From Candidatus Falkowiibacteriota bacterium (GTDB taxonomy: Archaea; Iainarchaeota; Iainarchaeia; Iainarchaeales; GCA-2688035): a DNA stretch of 25,042 nt. This document shows, piece by piece, positions 14,592-21,476 of the stretch. Under the pieces are notes generated by a model. The model was not told the DNA's origin and searched no databases. It was given only the letters and a program-made list of their open reading frames with translations. Numbering within the stretch: position 1 is the first letter of the stretch; the number at the start of each line of letters is the position of its first letter. The position numbers and the translations under genes were made by a program. The stretch spans positions 1 through 25,042 of the forward strand of contig JAFCBY010000009.1 in NCBI GenBank assembly GCA_017610485.1, given 5' to 3'.

Positions 14592-15782
14592 ATGCAGGAA
14601 TTTGACGTAATCATTGTGGGAGCGGGTCCGGCAGGCCTTACGGCTGCAAGAAAGCTTGCGGAAGGAAAGGCCAAAGTCCTGTGCTTTGACAAAAAGCAGG
14701 AAATTGGCGTTCCCAAGAGGTGCGCTGAAGGGCTTGGCCTTGCCTGGATGCAAAGGCTTAACCTTAAACCAGACAAGAAATGGTGCATGCAAGAAATTCA
14801 CGGCGCAGCCCTCTATGCACCCTCCCTGAAATTGGTTGAAATCGACTTCGGGAAGGTTTCAGGCTATGTCATAGAGCGAAGGGTTTTCGAAAAAGAGCTT
14901 GCAAAACAGGCTGCAGAAAAGGGCGCTTTGATTAAGACAAAGTGCAATGCCCATTCCTTTGAAAGAAAAGACGGCAAGGTAATTGTCTCATGCACAGAGC
15001 AGGGCATTGAAACAAAGTACTCTGCCCCTTTAATAATTGCGGCTGACGGCACTGAAAGTCTTGCCGCAAGGAAACTTGGCTTGAACACCACAATTTCCAT
15101 AAACGACATTGACTCAGGCTACCAGTATGAGATGGTTAACATCTCCTTTGACAACCCCCAATTTATCAACCTCTTCTTTGGCAAGAATGTTGCGCCTCGT
15201 GGTTACTGCTGGATATTTTCCAAGGGCAAAAACCATGCAAATGTGGGAATTGGCATTGCAGGCCCAGAGCAGGAAACAGCCAAGCACTACCTCGACCGCT
15301 TTGTAGAAGCCCACCCTGGCCTGAAAAAGGGCAGCACAATCGAGGTAAACGCCGGTACAATCCCGGTCGGGGGGTTTTTGGATGACATGACGGCAGACAA
15401 CCTTTTGGTCTGCGGTGATGCAGCCCACCAGGTTAACCCAATCCACGGCGGAGGAATAGGAATCGCAATGGAGGCAGCCTCAATTGCGGCAGGCGTGGCC
15501 CTTAAAGCAATCTCCAAAAAGGATTTCTCTCAGGAATTCCTAAAGCAGTACAATTCCATTTGGTATGAGAAAAGGGGCAACAAGCTCAAAAAGCTGTTAA
15601 AGCAGAGGCACATGCTGGAAGAGTTAACCGATGAAAACTTTGAGGTTCTTGCAAACACCATTTCAGGATCTGACATAATGACACTGACAGAGGGCGACCT
15701 CGTAGACTCGGCAAAAATGGTCACCAAAAAGCTAATCAGGCACCCCAAGCTCGCAAAGGTAATGCTGAAATACTTGAGATAA
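14592..15782 (+). CDS. Geranylgeranyl reductase-family FAD-dependent oxidoreductase
   Basis: This flavoprotein probably saturates the isoprenoid chains of archaeal membrane lipids (digeranylgeranylglycerophospholipid reductase). The 396 residues show the FAD motif DVIIVGAGPAGLTAAR (residues 5-20), the family motif PKRCAEGLG with its conserved Cys, IIAADGTES and the second flavin motif VCGDAAHQVNPIHGGGIGIAME near residue 275. The C-terminus is a helical bundle. It is the last gene of the ferredoxin-tautomerase run. The final 22 bp, including most of the stop codon, recur exactly at 16538-16559 and bound an apparent insertion; on excision the gene would end with TAG instead of TAA and the protein would be unchanged. 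Confidence 0.92.
   Translation: MQEFDVIIVGAGPAGLTAARKLAEGKAKVLCFDKKQEIGVPKRCAEGLGLAWMQRLNLKPDKKWCMQEIHGAALYAPSLKLVEIDFGKVSGYVIERRVFEKELAKQAAEKGALIKTKCNAHSFERKDGKVIVSCTEQGIETKYSAPLIIAADGTESLAARKLGLNTTISINDIDSGYQYEMVNISFDNPQFINLFFGKNVAPRGYCWIFSKGKNHANVGIGIAGPEQETAKHYLDRFVEAHPGLKKGSTIEVNAGTIPVGGFLDDMTADNLLVCGDAAHQVNPIHGGGIGIAMEAASIAAGVALKAISKKDFSQEFLKQYNSIWYEKRGNKLKKLLKQRHMLEELTDENFEVLANTISGSDIMTLTEGDLVDSAKMVTKKLIRHPKLAKVMLKYLR
15760..15781 (+). repeat. 22-bp direct repeat, left copy (3' end of the reductase gene)
   Basis: The 22-bp sequence beginning TAATGCTGAAATACTTGAG is identical to 16538-16559. Flanking bases differ on both sides. This copy encodes the last residues, MLKYLR, and the first two bases of the stop codon. 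Confidence 0.95.
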
Positions 15783-15845
15783 TGTCTAAATACCTGCGGT
15801 GAAGCACTAGTATTTTTTTCTTCAAAACCGCTACAAGCAAAGACA

Positions 15846-15859
15846 TTTATAGTATTTAA
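15846..15859 (+). promoter_or_regulatory. TATA-like box of the orphan gene
   Basis: TTTATAGTATTTAA ends 14 nt before ATG 15874, with its 5' half centred about 25 nt upstream of the start. The transcript would be leaderless or have a very short leader. It lies inside the inserted segment, so the cargo brings its own promoter. Confidence 0.45.
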
Positions 15860-15873
15860 GGTGCAATAAATAC

Positions 15874-16476
15874 ATGAAAAAACCAATTAAAAGAAAAGTG
15901 CCTAGTGCAACAAGTTCTAGAAATGTAAGGAAGCCTGCCCTTGGAACCAGGGGCCGTGTAGCCCCTGTTTCGATTGCAGCAATTCGTGTCGAATTAACTC
16001 CCAGCGTAAAGGCCCTGCCTAAAGAGCTAAGAGAACCTGCAATGGAATTGATTAGAGGAGATTCCGGAGAAGCAAGAAGATTTTTTTCAATTGCGACTAT
16101 AGGTCATGAAGTAAAACTTGCTGAACCTCAGTGGAAACATTTTTTCAAGATTGTTAAAGTATTAGTAACAAAACATCCAGAGGAAAGAGTTAGATATGAT
16201 CTCCTAAGCAATTTTACTGAAAGTCAGCCTTGGCAGCCAACCCAACAAAAGCCACTGATTGATATTTTCAAGTCCTGCATAAGACCAAAAAATAGTAGAG
16301 GCGTCAGGATATTAGCCGCCAAGGCATTATTCAATTTAAAAGACTGGGGGTCTAAGGAGGCTGAAAGTATTCTCGATGCCGTAGTTAAAAGAGAAGAAAA
16401 GCGTAGAGATAGAGATAGCGCTTGGCTTGTTCTATCATACATTGCCAAAACAGGCACTACTCAAGGCATGGCATAA
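15874..16476 (+). CDS. Orphan basic protein, possibly HEAT-like helical repeats
   Basis: A 200-residue protein of no recognised family. Residues 1-40 are Lys/Arg/Ala/Ser-rich and probably disordered (MKKPIKRKVPSATSSRN). The remainder looks all-helical. The segment RILAAKALFNLKDWG, followed by ESILDAVVKREEKRRD and AWLVLSYIAKTG, resembles consecutive HEAT-type helices. There is no signal peptide, membrane helix or catalytic motif. Codon use is more A/T-rich than in the flanking genes (many AGA, ATA and TTA codons). It is the only gene between the two 22-bp repeats. A scaffold or nucleic-acid-binding role would be a guess. Confidence 0.7.
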   Translation: MKKPIKRKVPSATSSRNVRKPALGTRGRVAPVSIAAIRVELTPSVKALPKELREPAMELIRGDSGEARRFFSIATIGHEVKLAEPQWKHFFKIVKVLVTKHPEERVRYDLLSNFTESQPWQPTQQKPLIDIFKSCIRPKNSRGVRILAAKALFNLKDWGSKEAESILDAVVKREEKRRDRDSAWLVLSYIAKTGTTQGMA

Positions 16477-16537
16477 AACTATTTTCCAAAGAACTCTTTT
16501 TATGTAAAATCTCCCTTATCCGGTGCTTCTCCCCACA

Positions 16538-16559
16538 TAATGCTGAAATACTTGAGATA
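16538..16559 (+). repeat. 22-bp direct repeat, right copy
   Basis: Identical to 15760-15781. Here the repeat is followed by G, so the duplicated gene end would read AGA TAG in the reductase frame, a valid stop. It ends 7 bp before the vapC stop codon on the other strand. Confidence 0.95.
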
Positions 16560-16566
16560 GCGTCAG

Positions 16567-16931
16567 TTATTCCAACGGATTCACTGCCTTTATCCCCTTG
16601 AATTTGAAGTCCTTTGTGTTCTCTGTTAAGATTACTTTGATTCCATGCCCTTGCATTGTGGCTGCAAGCATTGCATCCCAGAAAACCTTTCTTTTGGCTT
16701 CTGCAAGGCTGATGTTTTTCTAAGGGCAATGTTTGCATACTCTCGAATGTTTTGAATTGAAACAAAATAGTTTTTTCTCCACCTAATTGTTTCAAACCAT
16801 TTTTTGGCCTTTTCGTGCTTGCCTTTTTCGGTTTTGTCCACAAGGTAAACAAGTATGCAAGAATCTACAAGCGCTTTATCTTGCGTAAGCTTCCTCTCTT
16901 TTAAATGTTCCAATGCCAACCGCCCTTGCAT
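16567..16931 (-). pseudogene. vapC: PIN-domain (VapC-type) toxin, frameshifted
   Basis: VapC toxins are Mg-dependent RNases. The first part reads ALVDSCILVYLVDK (catalytic Asp) and SIQNIREYANIALRK (conserved Glu), then leaves frame at an A5 run on the minus strand (16715-16719). In the other frame the family C-terminus continues: AEAKRKVFWDAMLAATM, GIKVILTENTKDF (conserved Asp and TEN..DF) and ends at 16567. One extra A in the run would restore an intact PIN protein. The start is unclear: ATG 16931 or TTG 16919/16913, all overlapping vapB. It may be a true pseudogene, a homopolymer sequencing error, or a site of slippage. Confidence 0.8.
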
Positions 16932-17115
16932 TCCTTACTTTCTTCAAAAGCTTTGTGTAAGCCTTATCACGCTTGCTTTCCTCCTCAACCAAGTCAAGGC
17001 CTTTCTCAACAACATCAGACATTGCGCCCTTTCTCCCGTCAAACAAGTCCTTTGCAAGCCTTCTGAGCTTCTCATCATACTTGTCTTCTAAAGACAAAAC
17101 AACCTGCCTAGCCAA
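16876..17115 (-). CDS. Ribbon-helix-helix antitoxin-like protein (VapB-type)
   Basis: About 79 residues, upstream of and overlapping the PIN toxin gene as antitoxins usually do. The sequence reads MARQVVLSLEDKY, a strand followed by helices YDEKLRRLAKDLFDGR and GAMSDVVEKGLDLVEEE, matching a ribbon-helix-helix DNA-binding domain. The C-terminal part (AYTKLLKKVRNARAVG) would wrap the toxin. TTG 17115 is chosen because AGGTGG lies 7 nt upstream; GTG 17124 adds three residues. It would repress its own operon at the palindrome at 17125-17148 and neutralise VapC. The antitoxin is intact while the toxin is not. Confidence 0.75.
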   Translation of the reverse strand: MARQVVLSLEDKYDEKLRRLAKDLFDGRKGAMSDVVEKGLDLVEEESKRDKAYTKLLKKVRNARAVGIGTFKREEAYAR

Positions 17116-17124
17116 AACAACCAC

Positions 17125-17157
17125 CTAACTAATTATATAACTAGTTAGTTATTTTAA
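17125..17157 (-). promoter_or_regulatory. Promoter and palindromic operator of the vapBC operon
   Basis: A 24-bp near-perfect palindrome (17125-17148) has arms CTAACTA and TAGTTAG around TTATATAA; 22 of 24 positions are symmetric. On the minus strand TTAAAATA (17157-17150) is a TATA-like box just upstream, so the palindrome covers the probable transcription start. This is the expected position for autoregulation by a ribbon-helix-helix antitoxin. Confidence 0.65.
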
Positions 17158-17195
17158 GGCTTTTGGTGTAATGCTCAATTATCCTGAGTAGCTCC

Positions 17196-17744
17196 TTAGA
17201 GCCCGATTTCCCCGGAAATCCCCTGCATTGCCCCAATCGCTGTTTCCAGGAATTTGTCGAGTTCCATTCCCGCCTTCTCGATGTCCAGGATTAGGTCGCG
17301 CCTTACTGAGGCAGAAAAGCTCTTGTCTTTGAGCTTCTTCTTCAGGCCCTTCACCTTCATCCCGTCCAAGGTCTTTTTCATCAGGCCGTAGGCAAAAATA
17401 AGGCCGGAGACATTGTCTGCCGCAGACAGGGCAAAGTCAAGCCTGCTCTCCCTCATAACCCCTGTGTTGGACTCGTTGTGGGCGAGGATTGCATGGCAGA
17501 CTTCCTCGCCACAATCAGTTCTCTCTTTCAAAATCTCAACCGCCTTCCTTGCCTGCTGTTTCACATCCGGCTCAAGGTCACAGTCCATGTCATGCAGCAA
17601 GCCGGCAATCGCCCACTTTTCCTCGTCCTCGTTGAGTTCTTTTGCCAAGGCGGCCGCAATCACTTCTACTGCCCTACAGTGAAGCCTAATCTTTTCAGAC
17701 TTTACAAATTCCTGCAAAAGGCCTCTTGCTTCTTCCAGGTTCAT
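17196..17744 (-). CDS. HD-domain phosphohydrolase-like protein
   Basis: A 182-residue member of the HD superfamily (metal-dependent phosphohydrolases). The metal ligands can be followed: His22 in IRLHCRAVEV, His51-Asp52 in GLLHDMDCDL, His84 and His89 in CHAILAHNES, and an Asp in SAADNVSGL. It resembles the short stand-alone HDIG proteins common in archaea, whose substrates are mostly unknown. ATG 17744 (MNLEEARGLLQEF) is preferred; the frame is open 24 codons further, but that part overlaps the promoter region of the divergent gene at 17811. Confidence 0.85.
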   Translation of the reverse strand: MNLEEARGLLQEFVKSEKIRLHCRAVEVIAAALAKELNEDEEKWAIAGLLHDMDCDLEPDVKQQARKAVEILKERTDCGEEVCHAILAHNESNTGVMRESRLDFALSAADNVSGLIFAYGLMKKTLDGMKVKGLKKKLKDKSFSASVRRDLILDIEKAGMELDKFLETAIGAMQGISGEIGL

Positions 17745-17810
17745 TTTTGACCAATAATGCTGTGCAAGTGAACTATTAAATTTGTTTGCCCCTCTCTTCT
17801 TTTGATTAAA

Positions 17811-18932
17811 ATGCAAATTCCAAACATTTCCCTGGCATACTTTGTGGCTGAACTAAAGCCATTGCTTGATGGAAGCGTCCTGAGAAAAATCCAAGAGCTT
17901 CCCAACGGATGGCTCAAGCTAAAGATTCAGACAAGGCAGGGCACAAAGGATCTCATTGCCACTCCGAACACCCTGTTCCTGACATCCTACTCAATGCCTG
18001 CCAGGCAGCAAACCTCGGGCTTTGGGGCATTCCTCAGAAAACAGCTCTCCAACAAGCATTTGGAAAGGGTTGAACAGCATGGCTTTGACCGCATTGTGGT
18101 AATGGAATTCCAGGAATTTTTCCTAATCTTTGAGCTGTTTGCAAAGGGCAACGTCATCCTGACAGACTCCTCCCTAAAAATCCTCTCAGCCTTTAGAAAA
18201 GAGCAGTGGAAGGACAGAACCCTGAAAAAAGAAGAACAATACAGGTTTCCATCCTCCAAAGGACAAAGCCCACTGGAGCTCGACGAAAAAAGCCTAAAAC
18301 AGCTCCTCCAAGAAAGCGGCAAAGCCCTTGTGCCTGCCCTGGTCAAGGCAGTAAACATTGCCCCAATATTTGCAGAGGAAGCCTGCTTTCAGGCTAGTCT
18401 TAAAAAGGAAATGCCGGCCAAAGAATTAACGGGCAAAGAAATAGTCTCTTTAAGTGCAGCCATAAAAGGGCTTTATTTAGTTAAACCTGAGAAATCAAAG
18501 CCTGTTCTGCTTGAAAACAACGGCAAAAAAATGCTTTTGCCGTTCAGCCTATCCCAGCCATCCGAAACCTTGGAGGAATTCACCTCAATAAATGAGGCCC
18601 TGGACAGGCATTACAGCATCTCCTTCCAAAGCAAGAAAGAGCAGCTCCAAACAGGAGCTGTCAGCAAAAGAAAGGCCGAACTTGCGCACAGCATGCAGCA
18701 GCAAAAAGACGCCCTAAAAAGCCTCCAGCTAAAGGTGGAGGGAAACGCGGAAAAGGCCGAACTGATTTACAAGAATTATTCCCAGCTTTTTGAGCTTCTG
18801 CAGGCCTTCGACCAGCTGAAGGGGCAAAAAATGCAAGAAAAAGAGATTATGTATAAGTTGAAATTGGGGTTCCCTTTCCTGAAAGGAGTGAACTTCAAAA
18901 GCCGAAAGCTGGTTGTGTCTTTGCAAAATTAA
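17811..18932 (+). CDS. rqcH: RqcH/NFACT-family protein lacking the C-terminal NFACT-R domain
   Basis: RqcH (Rqc2/Tae2/FbpA) binds stalled 50S-peptidyl-tRNA complexes and adds C-terminal alanine tails that mark nascent chains for degradation. The 373 residues hold the N-terminal NFACT-N domain (SLAYFVAELKPLLDGSVLRKI, FGAFLRKQLSNKHLERVEQHGFDRIVVMEF, LFAKGNVILTD), a helix-hairpin-helix region and a coiled coil (about 265-345). The protein stops at FKSRKLVVSLQN, just where the NFACT-R domain begins in homologues of roughly 600-700 residues. No remainder follows before the next gene on the opposite strand. Start: ATG 17811 (an upstream TTG at 17802 adds three residues). It may be a split gene, a truncation, or a lineage-specific short form. 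Confidence 0.85.
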   Translation: MQIPNISLAYFVAELKPLLDGSVLRKIQELPNGWLKLKIQTRQGTKDLIATPNTLFLTSYSMPARQQTSGFGAFLRKQLSNKHLERVEQHGFDRIVVMEFQEFFLIFELFAKGNVILTDSSLKILSAFRKEQWKDRTLKKEEQYRFPSSKGQSPLELDEKSLKQLLQESGKALVPALVKAVNIAPIFAEEACFQASLKKEMPAKELTGKEIVSLSAAIKGLYLVKPEKSKPVLLENNGKKMLLPFSLSQPSETLEEFTSINEALDRHYSISFQSKKEQLQTGAVSKRKAELAHSMQQQKDALKSLQLKVEGNAEKAELIYKNYSQLFELLQAFDQLKGQKMQEKEIMYKLKLGFPFLKGVNFKSRKLVVSLQN

Positions 18933-18966
18933 AGAAAAAGAAAAGATCTTTCCTTCCAAAGGAGTA

Positions 18967-19245
18967 TTATTTTTCCTCTACAGTCTGGGCTGTTTCTATC
19001 TCGCGCTCATCAACAATGAACACATCACTTACAGCTGTTACCGCGCTGTAGGGGATCTTAATTATTCTGTCCCTTCCGCCTGCTTTCTTGATGAATTTGC
19101 TGTCCCTGTCCAATTCAACCAAGAGGTGCTCTATTTCGCCGTTGTTCTCGTCTATAAGCAGGTCTGAGAGCTTTCCAACCTCGTCTCCCCTGTTGGTAAT
19201 AACCTTTTTCGTTGCCAATTGCCTTGCGATAGTGTACTTATACAT
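18967..19245 (-). CDS. PRC-barrel domain protein
   Basis: A 92-residue protein with a single PRC-barrel, a small beta-barrel found in photosynthetic reaction-centre H subunits and in RNA- or protein-binding proteins. Motifs are KKVITNRGDEVGKLSDLLID and IKIPYSAVTAVSDVFIVD. Archaea commonly have such stand-alone proteins, some linked to cell division (CdpB-type) or ribosome work; which applies here is unknown. A strong TATA box (ATTTATAAAT, 19296-19305) lies about 55 nt upstream and GGGGGAAG precedes the ATG. Confidence 0.88.
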   Translation of the reverse strand: MYKYTIARQLATKKVITNRGDEVGKLSDLLIDENNGEIEHLLVELDRDSKFIKKAGGRDRIIKIPYSAVTAVSDVFIVDEREIETAQTVEEK

Positions 19246-19295
19246 TATTCTTCCCCCATTGAAAAATTCTACTTGTACAATTAAACGTTAAACTT

Positions 19296-19330
19296 ATTTA
19301 TAAATGTTGCTTTTCTGAGCTTATACATAA
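19296..19330. promoter_or_regulatory. Divergent TATA boxes for the PRC-barrel gene and taw1
   Basis: ATTTATAAAT (19296-19305) serves the minus-strand PRC gene, giving a leader of about 25 nt that includes its GGGGGAAG site. TTATACATAA (19321-19330) lies about 40 nt before the taw1 ATG at 19368. Both are good matches to the archaeal TATA consensus. Confidence 0.5.
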
Positions 19331-19367
19331 AGGCCCTTTTTTAAACAATTCCCCCAATTCCCTCTTT

Positions 19368-20315
19368 ATGCACGACCCTGAAGAATTCTATCCAAGGGAC
19401 CTTATTGCCATGTTCAAAAGGCAGCACTACAAGCTCTTTGGCCACAGCGCAGTCAAGCTCTGCCACTGGACAAAGGCCTCCCTCTACAAAGACAAGCCCT
19501 GCTACAAGCAGCAGTTCTACGGCATTCAAAGCCACAGATGCCTCCAATTCTCGCCAGCGGTTGCCTGGTGCGACCAAAACTGCGTTTTCTGCTGGCGCCC
19601 CCTGACAAAGTACAAGCAATTCCCAAAAGAATTCGACGAGCCCTCCGAAATAATCGACGAGGCCATAAAGCAGCAGCGCATTCTCCTCTCTGGCTACGGC
19701 GAGTTCCGTGACAAGATAGGCCAGAAGAGGCTGGACGAGGCCAGCAACCCAAACAATGCCGCCATTTCCCTAAGTGGGGAGGCTACCCTCTTTCCAAAAA
19801 TCTCTGACCTGATAGGCGAATTCCACAGAAGAAGGTTCTCAACATTCCTTGTAAGCAACGGCCTCCACCCAGAGGTCCTAGAGAACACGGTTCTCCCAAC
19901 CCAGCTTTACATCTCCCTTGAGGCAGCCAACGAGGAAATGCACAAGGACATCAACCACCCCCTGACCAAAGACAGCTGGAAAAAACTCAACCAAACACTT
20001 GCCCTTCTCCCCTCACTTAACACGCGAAAGGCCATTCGCATAACCGCAATAAAGGGAAAAAACATGTCCAACGAGGCAGAATTTGCCAATTTGATTGAGA
20101 AAGCCAGTCCTCAATATTTAGAGATTAAAAGCTACATGTTTGTGGGATACAGCAGAAAGAGGCTTGCCATGGAAAATATGCCGCTGCATGAGGAGGTCAG
20201 GGCCTTTGCGGAGAAAATCAACCAGCATCTTGGATATCATTTTAGTGGAGAAAACAAGGCAAGCAGGGTTGTCCTCCTAAGCAAGAAAAAGAACAACGAG
20301 AGGATTTCCAGTTGA
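19368..20315 (+). CDS. taw1: 4-demethylwyosine synthase (TYW1/Taw1), radical SAM
   Basis: Builds the tricyclic 4-demethylwyosine base from N1-methylguanosine at position 37 of tRNA-Phe, using pyruvate and S-adenosylmethionine. The 315 residues are close to archaeal Taw1 length. The radical SAM cluster motif is WCDQNCVFCWR (Cys68, Cys72, Cys75). Upstream, Cys32, Cys45 and Cys58 in LCHWTKASLY, CYKQQFYGI and SHRCLQ supply the second cluster. ISLSGEATLFP is the SAM-binding GEP-like motif (here GEA), and ISLEAAN and EIKSYMFVGYSR are family signatures. The enzyme is restricted to archaea and eukaryotes, which supports the archaeal assignment. Confidence 0.95.
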   Translation: MHDPEEFYPRDLIAMFKRQHYKLFGHSAVKLCHWTKASLYKDKPCYKQQFYGIQSHRCLQFSPAVAWCDQNCVFCWRPLTKYKQFPKEFDEPSEIIDEAIKQQRILLSGYGEFRDKIGQKRLDEASNPNNAAISLSGEATLFPKISDLIGEFHRRRFSTFLVSNGLHPEVLENTVLPTQLYISLEAANEEMHKDINHPLTKDSWKKLNQTLALLPSLNTRKAIRITAIKGKNMSNEAEFANLIEKASPQYLEIKSYMFVGYSRKRLAMENMPLHEEVRAFAEKINQHLGYHFSGENKASRVVLLSKKKNNERISS

Positions 20316-20506
20316 CGCCGCCCTCTTGTCCTACATCTCCCGATGGAAACAAGGAAGCATTTTCATATCCTCGCTCATAAGCAGGATTGCTTTCTGGAAG
20401 TCTGGTGCAGGCTGCCCTTAATCCCACTTTACTTCTTCCCTTTCTTAATCCCGCCGGACAAAAGCCAGCGCTTGATGGGAAGAACGCGGTTTTTCAATCA
20501 AAAAGC

Positions 20507-20516
20507 TTTAAAACCT
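20507..20516 (+). promoter_or_regulatory. TATA-like box of the small membrane protein gene
   Basis: CTTTAAAACC is centred about 28 nt before ATG 20539, as expected for a leaderless transcript. The preceding 190 nt (20316-20506) show no gene, tRNA or hairpin that I can recognise. Confidence 0.5.
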
Positions 20517-20538
20517 CTTAAGCCCTTTATAGTTCTGC

Positions 20539-20826
20539 ATGAAAGAGGATGACTTTGAGGACGAAAGCCCGAAAAAAAAGAAGAAAAAGGGCAAGCCTGT
20601 CTTTACCAAAAAGCGCACAACCCTGATTGTTGCAGTCATTGCCCTGCTTGTCTTGGGCGCCCTAATCCAGCACTTTGTAATAGAGCCCTTGTACGGCGAA
20701 ACAGTTGAGCAAAAGTACACAAGGTGCCTGACCAACAATGATGTTTTGGACGAAAGATATGTCCTATGCACCAACGAGAAGCAGGTCTGCGACGACCAGC
20801 TTAGCCGGTGCATTGGCACTGGATGA
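20539..20826 (+). CDS. Small single-pass membrane protein with a four-cysteine outer domain
   Basis: A 95-residue protein. An acidic start (MKEDDFEDE) leads into a Lys-rich stretch (residues 12-26) and one membrane helix (about 28-50: TTLIVAVIALLVLGALIQ). The basic stretch before the helix predicts an outside C-terminus by the positive-inside rule. The outer part has four cysteines (CLTNN, LCTN, VCDD, RCIG) at intervals of 12-15 and 7 residues, which could form two disulfides. No family is recognised. Neighbouring genes give no hint of its role. Confidence 0.75.
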   Translation: MKEDDFEDESPKKKKKKGKPVFTKKRTTLIVAVIALLVLGALIQHFVIEPLYGETVEQKYTRCLTNNDVLDERYVLCTNEKQVCDDQLSRCIGTG

Positions 20827-20849
20827 TTAAGCTTTCCTGACAGGCAGAT

Positions 20850-21452
20850 TCACTTAATCTCTTGCACGTCCATGCCTGGCTCCGTTTCTGAAAAAATCTG
20901 GGCCTGGAATTTGAAGACAGTTGTTTCCTTCGACTGCCAGATGTTCTTCATAAGCCCTGCCTTCTCACAGCAGTGCTCCAAAAACTCTTCTGCTTCCCAT
21001 CCAAACTGGCTGGCAACCTGTGGCAAAAGGAGGCCTGTATGCTGCCCCCTCTTCACAATCAGGCCGTCTTCCCCGACTTTTATGAACTTCGGTAGCTTTT
21101 TCCTGTCCCCCAAAATTTCTTCAGGCACTGTTAAAACGCTTATCTCAACAATTGCCTTTCCAAGCTCCTCCGAGGCCATTGGCTTAAACCTGGGGTCTTT
21201 TAGGGCAGAGGCTGCAGCCATTTCAATAACCGCGTTCCACAAAGGGCTAGTAGGGTAAGGCATTCCAATACAGCCCCTTAGCTCCTTGCCAGGAAACGAG
21301 TGCAGTGTAACAAAGACCCCGCGCTGCTTCAAAAGTTCCTTGTCCTCGCACACCTCGGAATAGCCTGCCCCGCTCGCAATAGAATATTCCATGCTCTTCC
21401 TCGCAAGCTTTACAAGCCTGCTACCCTGCTCAAAAGAAAACTTTCCGGCCAT
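20850..21452 (-). CDS. AMMECR1 domain protein
   Basis: About 200 residues of the AMMECR1 family, conserved in archaea and eukaryotes and of unknown biochemical function. The invariant motif LRGCIG lies near residue 60 (GKELRGCIGMPYP). SALKDPRFKPMASEEL, VEISVLTVPEEI and LLLPQVASQFGWEAEEFLEHCCEKAG are further family blocks. ATG 21452 is chosen because GGGAG lies 8 nt upstream; an in-frame ATG at 21476 directly abuts the upstream stop codon and adds eight residues. It forms an operon with the preceding gene. Confidence 0.9.
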   Translation of the reverse strand: MAGKFSFEQGSRLVKLARKSMEYSIASGAGYSEVCEDKELLKQRGVFVTLHSFPGKELRGCIGMPYPTSPLWNAVIEMAAASALKDPRFKPMASEELGKAIVEISVLTVPEEILGDRKKLPKFIKVGEDGLIVKRGQHTGLLLPQVASQFGWEAEEFLEHCCEKAGLMKNIWQSKETTVFKFQAQIFSETEPGMDVQEIK

Positions 21453-21476
21453 AAACATTTCTCCCAACAAAATCAT

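Larger units (their letters stand above)
15782..16559. mobile_element. Apparent 778-bp insertion with one orphan gene, bounded by 22-bp direct repeats
   Basis: The distance between repeat copies is exactly 778 bp. Removing it would join the reductase gene, still ending in a stop codon, to the end of the convergent vapC gene with only 7 bp between them, which matches the compactness elsewhere. Just inside the repeats are short inverted sequences: GGTGAAGCAC (15798-15807) and GTGCTTCTCC (16523-16532) pair in nine of ten positions when one is reverse-complemented. The cargo is AT-rich and carries one orphan gene. No integrase or transposase is encoded, so it would have to be a non-autonomous element or a gene cassette. 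Insertion at a gene's 3' end with its sequence duplicated is typical of site-specific integration. Confidence 0.55.

Noticed and set aside
14184..14801. Long open frame on the minus strand across the ferredoxin operon
   Set aside because: It is the antisense of three well-supported genes, and its product matches no protein pattern.
16457..16852. Minus-strand frame of 131 codons over the vapC region and orphan gene end
   Set aside because: Its sequence is neither half of the PIN domain; the conserved residues fall in the other two frames.
20316..20506. Possible RNA gene in the gap after taw1
   Set aside because: I looked for tRNA hallmarks (acceptor stem pairing, TTCRANY loop) on both strands and found none.
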